Source: an uncultured Odoribacter sp. (GTDB lineage Bacteria; Bacteroidota; Bacteroidia; Bacteroidales; Marinifilaceae). From it: a stretch of 64,000 bases of DNA. Made by a program: the position numbers and the translations under genes. This document shows, piece by piece, positions 51,786-58,593 of this stretch. The DNA lies in the NCBI GenBank assembly GCA_910589025.1, contig CAJURM010000004.1, positions 62,001 through 126,000 of the forward strand, given 5' to 3'. The number at the start of each line of letters is the position of its first letter. The stretch's first letter is position 1. Below the pieces are notes generated by a model. The model searched no databases and was not told the origin of the DNA. It worked only from the letters and a program-made list of their open reading frames with translations.

Positions 51786-52481
51786 ATGAAACTGACGACA
51801 CTTGTTTTATGCTTCTTTTTAAGTTGGGGAATCAGCCGGGCACAAACCGGTGAAAAGAATTTCATAGATCAGAATTACATAGAAGTGACCGGAACGGCGG
51901 AGATGGAAATCGTACCCGATGAGATCTATCTTAAAATTGTGCTTAGCGAAAAGGATAAAGGAAAAAAATCATTGGAAACCCTGGAAAAGGAAATGGTTGC
52001 TATCTTGAAAAAGTTGGGGATAGATGTGAGGAAAGATCTGCTCATTAAAGATTTGTCCAGTGATTTTAAATCATATTTCCTGAAACGGACAGCCATACAG
52101 ACGGAGAAAGAATACCAGCTTTGTTTGCATGGGACGGAAAAGATAGGGACTTTGATTGTGGAACTTGAGAAGGCGGGGATTTCCAATATTTCTGTTGACC
52201 GAGTGGATCATTCCCAGTTGGAAAAATTCCGCCGGGAAGTTAAAATCAATGCAGTAAAAGAGGCCAAGGAAAAAGCGGATGCTTTTGCCGAAGCTGTGGG
52301 ACAGCAGGCCGGTCGGGCTTTGTATATCAGTGAAAGCGGTGGCGGTTATTATCCCCGTCTGAATGCGGTTGCCAATGTTTCTTTCAAATCCGCCGGTGCG
52401 ATGGACGAAGCAGCTCCCGTACTGGATTTTGAAAAAATACCTTTAAAACATTCCGTATTGGTACGTTTTGAGTTGAAATAA
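51786..52481 (+). CDS. SIMPL domain (DUF541) exported protein
   Basis: Protein of 231 aa with a signal peptide (LTTLVLCFFLSWGISRA, residues 3-19). IEVTGTAEMEIVPDEIYLKI at residues 37-56 and VKEAKEKADAFAEAVGQQAGRALYI mid-C-terminus are the SIMPL/DUF541 pattern. Periplasmic or outer-membrane-associated oligomeric proteins of this family have been linked to stress and envelope functions; a precise role here is unknown. It starts 34 bp after the YeiH gene and may share its transcript. Confidence 0.87.
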   Translation: MKLTTLVLCFFLSWGISRAQTGEKNFIDQNYIEVTGTAEMEIVPDEIYLKIVLSEKDKGKKSLETLEKEMVAILKKLGIDVRKDLLIKDLSSDFKSYFLKRTAIQTEKEYQLCLHGTEKIGTLIVELEKAGISNISVDRVDHSQLEKFRREVKINAVKEAKEKADAFAEAVGQQAGRALYISESGGGYYPRLNAVANVSFKSAGAMDEAAPVLDFEKIPLKHSVLVRFELK

Positions 52482-52560
52482 CCGGAAAATAGCTCCGTCT
52501 TCTGACAAATTGACCTTGTCAGAGGAGTTGCATGCCATTTTGTTGCTGCAATAGAGAGAA

Positions 52561-52597
52561 ATCAAAAGCCCTTGGATTCAAGGGCTTTTGATTTTTG
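52561..52597. terminator. Terminator between SIMPL and cbpA genes
   Basis: ATCAAAAGCCCTTG pairs perfectly with CAAGGGCTTTTGAT around GATT, followed by TTTTT. A second hairpin without T-run (TCTGACAA / TTGTCAGA, 52501-52523) precedes it. Confidence 0.88.
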
Positions 52598-52675
52598 TCC
52601 GCTTTTTGAAAATCTTTTTAAGGTTTTGGTCGTAGAATTGATGTATGAAAAAGAAAGGTTTTTAGAGATAGAATT

Positions 52676-53584
52676 ATGGCATACATTGATTATTATAAAA
52701 TTCTCGGGGTAGATAAAAGTGCTTCTCAGGAAGATATCCGGAAAGCGTTTAAAAAGCTGGCCCGGAAACACCATCCCGATTTGAATCCGAATGATCCGGA
52801 TGCCAAACGGCGGTTTCAGGAAATAAATGAAGCCAACGAGGTATTGGGCGACCCGGAAAAGCGGAAAAAATACGACCAGTATGGTGAACACTGGCAGCAT
52901 GCGGACCAGTTTGAAGCCCAGCAGCAGTATCGCCAGCAATATGGCGGAGCAGGTGGAGGCGCTTATTGGTCGTCGTCGGGTGGTAGCTTTTCGGGTGATG
53001 AAGGAGAATTTTCCGATTTTTTTGAATCCTTGTTCGGTTCGCGTGGCGGACATCGTAGCGGACGTTCGGCCGGGTTTCGCGGACAGGATTTTAATGCGGA
53101 ATTACAGCTTTCTTTGCGGGATGCGGCACAGACCCATAAACAGGTCTTGACGGTGAATGGGAAGAAAATCCGTATCACCATTCCTGCCGGAGTCGAAAAC
53201 GGACAGACCATTAAACTGGGAGGCCAAGGTGCTCCCGGTATTAATGGAGGGCCTGCCGGAGATTTATACCTCACTTTTGTCATTCCTGATGACCCTGTAT
53301 TCAAGCGTTTGGGAAACGATTTGTATGTAGACGCCCCGCTTCCTCTTTATACGGCAGTTCTTGGAGGAGAACAGGTAATTGACACGTTAAGCGGCAAAGT
53401 GAAATTAAAGGTTAAGCCCGAAACTCAGAACGGCACCAAAGTGCGTTTGAAAGGGAAAGGTTTTCCGGTGTATAAACAGGAAGGGCAATCCGGCGATTTA
53501 ATCGTGACATGGCGTGTGGAGATCCCCACCCATTTGACGGAGAAGCAGCAAGAATTGTTCAGGGAATTGCAACGAATCAGTTAA
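52676..53584 (+). CDS. cbpA: DnaJ-class co-chaperone CbpA
   Basis: Type II J-domain protein of 302 aa that stimulates DnaK. The J domain covers residues 1-70 with HPD at 33-35 (RKHHPDLNP). A G/S-rich linker (GGAGGGAYWSSSGGS) follows, then two C-terminal beta-barrel substrate domains (RGQDFNAELQLSLRDAAQTH to the end) with no zinc-finger CxxCxGxG, which separates it from DnaJ. The next gene encodes the modulator CbpM, confirming the CbpA assignment. Confidence 0.94.
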   Translation: MAYIDYYKILGVDKSASQEDIRKAFKKLARKHHPDLNPNDPDAKRRFQEINEANEVLGDPEKRKKYDQYGEHWQHADQFEAQQQYRQQYGGAGGGAYWSSSGGSFSGDEGEFSDFFESLFGSRGGHRSGRSAGFRGQDFNAELQLSLRDAAQTHKQVLTVNGKKIRITIPAGVENGQTIKLGGQGAPGINGGPAGDLYLTFVIPDDPVFKRLGNDLYVDAPLPLYTAVLGGEQVIDTLSGKVKLKVKPETQNGTKVRLKGKGFPVYKQEGQSGDLIVTWRVEIPTHLTEKQQELFRELQRIS

Positions 53585-53597
53585 AAAGGAGGAATGT

Positions 53598-53927
53598 ATG
53601 GAAACAGATTTAATTATTGTCAGTGAATATTGTCAGCAAAGTCGTATTGAGCCATCGTTTATTGCTCTCCTGGAAACCGAGGGATTGATAGACATTCGGA
53701 TAATAGAGGGTACGCGCTATTTGCATTATTCCCAGTTATGCGACGTGGAGCGTTATTTCCGCATGTATTACGACCTTTCCATTAACATTGAGGGTATCGA
53801 TGCCATCCGCCATTTATTGAAGCGTATGGAAAGCCTCCAAAGTGAACTAAGTTCCTTGCGCAACCGCTTGCGTTTCCATGAAAACTCTGCCTCTTATCTG
53901 GAGTATCCCGAGGAAGACTGTTTTTAA
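53598..53927 (+). CDS. cbpM: Chaperone modulator CbpM
   Basis: Protein of 109 aa, MerR-like helix-turn-helix plus a C-terminal helix (IDAIRHLLKRMESLQSELSSLRNRLRFH as a coiled coil). In E. coli CbpM binds the CbpA J domain and blocks its action on DnaK. EYCQQSRIEPSFIALLETEGL and FRMYYDLSINIEGIDAI fit the family. A purine-rich RBS (AAAAGGAGGA) lies 5 bp before the ATG, stronger than for most genes in the window. It is 13 bp downstream of cbpA. Confidence 0.9.
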   Translation: METDLIIVSEYCQQSRIEPSFIALLETEGLIDIRIIEGTRYLHYSQLCDVERYFRMYYDLSINIEGIDAIRHLLKRMESLQSELSSLRNRLRFHENSASYLEYPEEDCF

Positions 53928-54032
53928 AAAGAGGAATTTTATATGTAGTAGACAGGATGTATTAAATATACATCCTGTTTTTTGTTAAATTTAGGAATTT
54001 ATTTTACCTTTCCATTGCTAAATAATTTATAT

Positions 54033-54824
54033 ATGCGTTTTCAGTTGACATTACATTTAACCGATAGAAATCGTATCGTTTTGCCTTGTAACTATGTATA
54101 TGAGTTGTCCTCCACCTTATATAAGATATTGAATAAAGGAGATGCCAATTTCACGTCCTGGTTGCATGATCAGGGGTATTGTAAGCAGAAAAAATCGTTT
54201 AAGTTATTTACCTTTTCTAATTTATATGCTTCGTCTTACCGGATTCAGGGCGATCGTTTTCACATATTATCAGATGTGGTAAAACTGAAAGTGTCTTTTT
54301 TCCCCATAGAGGCAATGGAAGCATTTGTAATAGGTTTGTTTAAAAACCGGGAGTTTGTTTTGGGCGATCGCTATTCCCAGGTGCCTTTTGAAGTTGTAAA
54401 CATCGAGCGGATGTCCGAACCGGAATTTACTTCCCGTATGGTGTTTAAAACATTGTCTCCCATTTTTATAGAGGAGCAGTTTCCTGATACAGGCCGTACA
54501 GTGCATCTTCAACCGGACAGTCCGAAATTTGCCGAGTTGCTGCATTTGAATTTGTTGGAAAAATACCGGGCTTTTTACAGACAGGAACCGGATGCGTCTT
54601 GGTCGGTAACCCGTTTGCGTCTATTGTCGATACCGAAAGCCAAGACCATTACTTTGAAAGTCGGTACACCTCAGGAGACGCGGATGAAAGGTTATATGTT
54701 TCAATTTGAGTTGGAAGGTCAGCCGGAACTTTTGCGTTTGGGGTATGACGGCGGCTTCGGACGACTCAATAGTCAGGGGTTCGGGTGTGTGGAGGTGATA
54801 GTTTTGAAAAGAAGGAATAAATGA
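54033..54824 (+). CDS. cas6: CRISPR-associated endoribonuclease Cas6
   Basis: Cuts the pre-crRNA within each repeat, leaving an 8-nt 5' handle. 263 aa from the ATG at 54033 (MRFQLTLHL); an upstream TTG frame start adds 17 residues that do not fit. Two ferredoxin-like folds are expected: YVYELSSTLYKIL in the first, and the glycine-rich loop GYDGGFGRLNSQGFGCVEV at the C-terminus, which is the Cas6 hallmark. It is separated from the other cas genes by 320 bp holding a reverse-strand crRNA-like unit, the same split seen in haloarchaeal type I-B loci. Confidence 0.93.
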   Translation: MRFQLTLHLTDRNRIVLPCNYVYELSSTLYKILNKGDANFTSWLHDQGYCKQKKSFKLFTFSNLYASSYRIQGDRFHILSDVVKLKVSFFPIEAMEAFVIGLFKNREFVLGDRYSQVPFEVVNIERMSEPEFTSRMVFKTLSPIFIEEQFPDTGRTVHLQPDSPKFAELLHLNLLEKYRAFYRQEPDASWSVTRLRLLSIPKAKTITLKVGTPQETRMKGYMFQFELEGQPELLRLGYDGGFGRLNSQGFGCVEVIVLKRRNK

Positions 54825-54892
54825 GAAATTATAATATCAAAGCGTATGAAGTTCTTGCAAATTTTTGTACGGGATAAAAAAATGAATGGGGA

Positions 54893-55013
54893 AAATGAAA
54901 AAACTCCGGAAAAGTTCCGGAGTTAAAGGAATTCTGCTTAGTTCAATTGAGACTCATAGAATAATACATTTCAATTCTATATAGGGCAATTATTGTTCAT
55001 GAGTATAATTGGA
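54893..55013 (-). ncRNA. Predicted CreR-like crRNA-like RNA (degenerate repeat, short spacer, degenerate repeat, terminator)
   Basis: Predicted transcript of about 120 nt. After the promoter box the minus strand carries degenerate repeat 1 (about 54995-54968). Its last 12 nt, TAGAATTGAAAT, equal the CRISPR repeat end including the 8-nt handle, and its 5' part keeps AATTG; about 22 of 30 positions match. A spacer-like segment follows (GTATTATTCTATGA, 54967-54954). Degenerate repeat 2 comes next (about 54953-54925: AATTGAAC, then AGCAGAATT against AGTAGAATT in the repeat) but lacks the handle. A perfect hairpin AACTCCGGAA / TTCCGGAGTT (54924-54902) with a T-run ends the unit. All of this is direct reading; transcription and function are inferred. 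Confidence 0.75.
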
Positions 55014-55018
55014 CAGGA

Positions 55019-55049
55019 CAAAAATAGTATATATTGTGATACAAATCAA
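55019..55049 (-). promoter_or_regulatory. Promoter of the CreR-like RNA
   Basis: On the minus strand TTG (55049-55047), exactly 20 bp, then TATTTTTG (55026-55019): a full match to the Bacteroidota promoter consensus, aimed at the degenerate repeat. Confidence 0.7.
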
Positions 55050-55074
55050 ATATTGAAAATGAATTAAAAAAATC

Positions 55075-55093
55075 ACTCATAGCATAATACTGG
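55075..55093 (-). promoter_or_regulatory. Predicted target site of the CreR-like RNA in the cas operon promoter region
   Basis: The minus strand reads CCA then GTATTATGCTATGAGT. The 16 nt equal the CreR-like spacer start except for one base (position 8, G for T). CCA would be the PAM. The site lies 16-34 bp upstream of the -7 box of the cas genes (55109-55116), covering where the -33 element should be. Confidence 0.65.
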
Positions 55094-55108
55094 ATAATTA
55101 TTTTTTCC

Positions 55109-55116
55109 TATGTTTG
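55109..55116 (+). promoter_or_regulatory. -7 promoter box of the cas operon
   Basis: TATGTTTG, 29 bp before the ATG at 55145. No TTG stands at the consensus distance; that position is within the predicted CreR-like target. Confidence 0.55.
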
Positions 55117-55144
55117 TGGCATAAATTATAAAATACACAAATTG

Positions 55145-55354
55145 ATGGAAGATTTTACTTATATTTCGACCGAAGGTGTCGAATTTGACGAGGTGGATGT
55201 CATGAATTATATCAGATGGAAAGTTGCTGATTTAAAACGAGAAAAGTATTCTGATGGGGATATAAAAGAATTTATTTTGTCAGATGACAGCTTGGAGGGG
55301 AATATGAGTAAATTGATAAAATTTCTTGAAAAAACGCTGGAAGAACATAAATAG
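55145..55354 (+). CDS. Small acidic protein of unknown function at the head of the cas operon
   Basis: 69 aa starting MEDFTYISTEGVEFDEVD, mostly helical and acidic, with a mid-protein MNYIRWKVADLKREKY and C-terminal LIKFLEKTLEEHK. I do not recognise the family. It is the first gene after the cas promoter box and ends 7 bp before the cas8 ATG, so it is co-transcribed with cas8b1-cas7-cas5-cas3. Possible roles are a Cascade accessory or a regulator; neither is shown. A TTG three bases earlier is another possible start. Confidence 0.6.
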   Translation: MEDFTYISTEGVEFDEVDVMNYIRWKVADLKREKYSDGDIKEFILSDDSLEGNMSKLIKFLEKTLEEHK

Positions 55355-55361
55355 TAAAAGT

Positions 55362-56765
55362 ATGAATCAGCAGATTGAAAATATCGATTACAAATGGTTA
55401 ACGGAGTCAACGGGTGATTCTTTTGCGGATGCCGGAGGATATGCTTTGAAGGAATTTGCCAAAAGGTATCCGGAGAAGAATATTCTGGAACTGATTGAAG
55501 AGGTGACGAAAATCTATGTTTATCGGTGGGAAGCAAAGATTAATCCGTTTTTCCTGAATTCGAAGGTGACTCAACCGGCTTTTAAGGCGGAGCGGAAGAT
55601 AGACGAAACGATGAAATATTTCAGGGAGTTGATAGAGGGAAAAACTTCCATAGGGACAGGATATTGTCGTATTTCCGGACGGAAAGCCCAGTTATTTGTT
55701 GCCGGGCGGGATAATTCGATTTTGTCCGGTTCCGGTACGTTTGTGAATTTTCACCACACCTTTGAAGCGGGAATTATGGTGTCGAAGGAAATGTTGGTGC
55801 GTTTTCATTTTGTGCCGTTGGCTTGTATCTTGTTGCAAGGACGGATTGCTTTGATTCATAGTAATGATAATCATCTGACAGAATTTTTTGCTGCGGAAAA
55901 TTGCAGTAAGAATTTGCAGGATGTCGCTATGAATGTGTCTGATGGAATTTTGAAATCGACTTGTAAAGTGCCCGCAACAGCTCTTTTCCGTTTTATCGAT
56001 GAGGCTGTTGAGGCAAGCAGGGATGAAAATGAAATCAAAAATTTCTCACTGACTCTTTATCATTTCACGAATTTCGGGGCTAGTCCGGAGGTGCAGATTT
56101 ATACTCTTCCGTCGGAGGTGTTTGCTTTTTATTTCTTTACGAGGAATGAAAAAGTGAAGGAAGTTTGGGAACGTTTTGTGGGAAGTTATTACCGGAGTTC
56201 TGAGTTTAAAGGGATAAAATACAATGAGATGACCCGACAGTTCGATTTCAGCAGAAAGAATGAGGTTGAAAATATCGGGCAGGAGGTTTACCAGAATTGG
56301 TCGAATGTGGTTTATAATCGGTTGTTAGAAGGACGTTCTATTTTGCCTCTGATGCGTGCATGGTGTGAGGAGCATGTTTTTAATTTAAAAATTGTGGATT
56401 TATATTTAACTAAAGTCAGACATATGAAACAGGAAGCACAGAAAAAAATACTCGAACTGGCAGAGCTTATGGTGGAATTTGAAGGGGAGCATAAGATTGG
56501 AAAGTGTATTCAGGAAATTAAGAATGCCAAATCTTCGTCGGGCTTAACACGGTTGTTGATTAGTAAGGTATTAGCTAAGAATTTGGAAATGAGAAATTCA
56601 ACGGTTTTGACGGTTCAGGAATGTTGTGAATATCTTTTTCCGGAAGGGGTGTTCTGGCGGGATGTGAGGGACCTTTTTTTAATCGGTATTTACCAGACAC
56701 TCCATGAAAAAGGAATTTATCTGAATGCGGAGGAGACAGTTGTGGAAGATGAATCATTAAATTAA
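55362..56765 (+). CDS. cas8b1: Type I-B Cascade large subunit Cas8b1 (Cst1)
   Basis: 467 aa from the ATG at 55362; the open frame extends upstream but overlaps the small gene before. TGDSFADAGGYALKEF at residues 14-29 is the Cst1-type N-terminus, followed by a beta-rich part with FVNFHHTFEAGIMVSKEML. The large subunit recognises the PAM and recruits Cas3. I see no CxxC zinc motif, unlike some Cst1 proteins. An in-frame ATG at 56424 begins a helical 113-aa segment that could be made separately as a Cas11-like small subunit. The cas7 gene follows after 53-95 bp depending on start choice. Confidence 0.85.
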   Translation: MNQQIENIDYKWLTESTGDSFADAGGYALKEFAKRYPEKNILELIEEVTKIYVYRWEAKINPFFLNSKVTQPAFKAERKIDETMKYFRELIEGKTSIGTGYCRISGRKAQLFVAGRDNSILSGSGTFVNFHHTFEAGIMVSKEMLVRFHFVPLACILLQGRIALIHSNDNHLTEFFAAENCSKNLQDVAMNVSDGILKSTCKVPATALFRFIDEAVEASRDENEIKNFSLTLYHFTNFGASPEVQIYTLPSEVFAFYFFTRNEKVKEVWERFVGSYYRSSEFKGIKYNEMTRQFDFSRKNEVENIGQEVYQNWSNVVYNRLLEGRSILPLMRAWCEEHVFNLKIVDLYLTKVRHMKQEAQKKILELAELMVEFEGEHKIGKCIQEIKNAKSSSGLTRLLISKVLAKNLEMRNSTVLTVQECCEYLFPEGVFWRDVRDLFLIGIYQTLHEKGIYLNAEETVVEDESLN

Positions 56766-56860
56766 ACAGGATTGGGGGAAGTCGGCTTTTTTCTAAATAT
56801 GGAAAGGGGCTGTTGTAAATGGATAAGAACGTGAATATATTAACGAATAAACTGATAGTT

Positions 56861-57919
56861 ATGAAAAATTTGAAGACACAGGGATTTGTCCTTTTGGACG
56901 TGGATGTGGTGGCGTTGAATAATGCCGGGAAAAGTGAAACTACATTGAATGATAATGGGGTGGCTACAAAAACCATCACCAAGAACGGGCAGAGGTATGC
57001 CTATGTTTCCGGTCAGGCATGGCGATATTGGTGGCGGGAATCTTTGCAGAAGAATTGCGGTTGGAAATTGTCGCCTGTTATCCGCGATTCGAAGATTGCC
57101 TATACAAATGCCAATCCGGTGGAATATGCCGATGACGATGTGTTTGGGTATATGCGTGCTGCTACGGAGATTATAAAAAACAACAAAGGAAAGGAAAAGA
57201 AAGAAAATATCACGGTGACCCGGGTATCGCCTTTAAAAAATTCGGCCATTGTTTCGGTTGCTTCGGTTACAGTTACGGAAAACTGGTCGAGTATGGCACG
57301 TCAGGAAGGGGATTCGGTTCCCTACAGCAAGCAGGAGTACAGTGCGGTGATGAAAGGAATGTTTAGTCTGGATCTGATGATGGTGGGGACGTTTTCGAAT
57401 TATAATAAAACCGGTTATATGAATCTTTCTGAAGCTTTGAAAAAGGAGGCGGTGGAAAGAGGAGCAAGGGAGACAGACGATCCTTTTGTTTGTGGGCAGA
57501 AGTTGATTCGCTTGGATAAGGCTACTCGTGTGCAGCGGGCTGTGGATACGGTGAAGGCTTTGAAATATATTTCCGGTGGGGCGATGCAGACCAATAATAT
57601 GGGGGATGTGACGCCTAAGTTTATCGTTCTGGCAACGACAAATACCGGGAATCATCCTTTTTCGCATGTGGCTTCCGCTAAAGGTGCTTTTGAGAAAACG
57701 GCGCAGTTGAATACGGATGCTTTGAAAGAAGTGATTGAAGATTACCGGGATACTTTTGTCGGAAAGATTTTTATCGGTAAACGGACGGGTTTCTGGGACG
57801 AAGAGAATGAGAACCTGAAAGCTTTGGCGGAGCAATATAAAGATTTGGTGGTGTTGGGTACGGTGAATGAAGCAATCGATGCCTATTGTGAACAAATTAA
57901 AAATCAGATGGACGAATGA
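56861..57919 (+). CDS. cas7: Type I-B Cascade backbone Cas7 (Cst2/DevR)
   Basis: 352 aa from ATG 56861 (MKNLKTQGFVLLDVDVVALN). An ATG at 56819 would add 14 residues and has a purine-rich GGAAAGGGG before it, so either start may be used. The RRM-like Cas7 fold with VSGQAWRYWWRESL near residue 55 and the C-terminal VLATTNTGNHPF are Cst2/DevR features. Six or so copies coat the crRNA guide in Cascade. The stop overlaps the cas5 start (ATGA). Confidence 0.93.
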   Translation: MKNLKTQGFVLLDVDVVALNNAGKSETTLNDNGVATKTITKNGQRYAYVSGQAWRYWWRESLQKNCGWKLSPVIRDSKIAYTNANPVEYADDDVFGYMRAATEIIKNNKGKEKKENITVTRVSPLKNSAIVSVASVTVTENWSSMARQEGDSVPYSKQEYSAVMKGMFSLDLMMVGTFSNYNKTGYMNLSEALKKEAVERGARETDDPFVCGQKLIRLDKATRVQRAVDTVKALKYISGGAMQTNNMGDVTPKFIVLATTNTGNHPFSHVASAKGAFEKTAQLNTDALKEVIEDYRDTFVGKIFIGKRTGFWDEENENLKALAEQYKDLVVLGTVNEAIDAYCEQIKNQMDE

Positions 57920-58593
57920 AATTTTACCGGATAAAAATCAGTTCCTGGACAGCCGGCTTTCGTTATCCCAATATCCTTTCAGGTTTCCAGCCGACGCTTG
58001 AAGTTCCTCCTTTGAGTACGGTTTTAGGACTTATCAATGCCTGTGCCGGAAAGTATCTGGAGTATCGGGACTTTAAAATAGGGTATTATTTTGAGTTCGG
58101 AGCAAAAGAGGTAGACCTGGAGACGATTTATCAGATTGAGCGGACGGAAAAAAATACTCCGAAAAATGATGTAAAGTCGAATGTTCTCCGGCGTGAATTT
58201 TTGTATGATTGCCGTTTATATCTCTATTTGCAGGATGAGAAAATGGCAGATTACTTCAGGCGTCCTTATTTTCCGTTGTTATTGGGGAGAAGTAGTGATT
58301 TAGCTTCTATCGACAGTATAGAGGAGGTGGAGTTGGAGGAGATTTTGGATGCCGACCGAATTTGCGGGCAAATTGTTCCCTTTCGGGGAAATTTCCTGCC
58401 GGGAGGGATTCAGGCGTTGCCGCAGTATTTTACAGATGAAATTCCTCGACGGAATTTAGGGACTATGCCTTATACCGTTATTTCCTGTAAGTCGGTTAGC
58501 GGTGAGACGACGCTTCCTGCTTACAGGGATGTAATCGAAGGGAAAGACGTGGATATTTACTTGCATCAGTTGGCATTGGAAAATGAGTGTTGA
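57916..58593 (+). CDS. cas5: Type I-B Cascade subunit Cas5
   Basis: 225 aa. MKFYRIKISSWTAGFRYPNI and FQPTLEVPPLSTVLGLINAC form the Cas5 N-terminal RRM with the usual P-P-x-S-x-x-x-G-L motif; YLYLQDEKMADYFRRP and RPYFPLLLGRSSDLA complete it. Cas5 holds the 5' handle of the crRNA (ATTGAAAT here). The 3' end overlaps cas3 by 11 bp, so the two are translationally coupled. Confidence 0.92.
   Translation: MKFYRIKISSWTAGFRYPNILSGFQPTLEVPPLSTVLGLINACAGKYLEYRDFKIGYYFEFGAKEVDLETIYQIERTEKNTPKNDVKSNVLRREFLYDCRLYLYLQDEKMADYFRRPYFPLLLGRSSDLASIDSIEEVELEEILDADRICGQIVPFRGNFLPGGIQALPQYFTDEIPRRNLGTMPYTVISCKSVSGETTLPAYRDVIEGKDVDIYLHQLALENEC

Noticed and set aside
54902..54924. Hairpin after cas6 taken as the cas6 terminator
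   Set aside because: The T-run is on the minus-strand side, so it fits the end of the reverse-strand crRNA-like RNA better than cas6.
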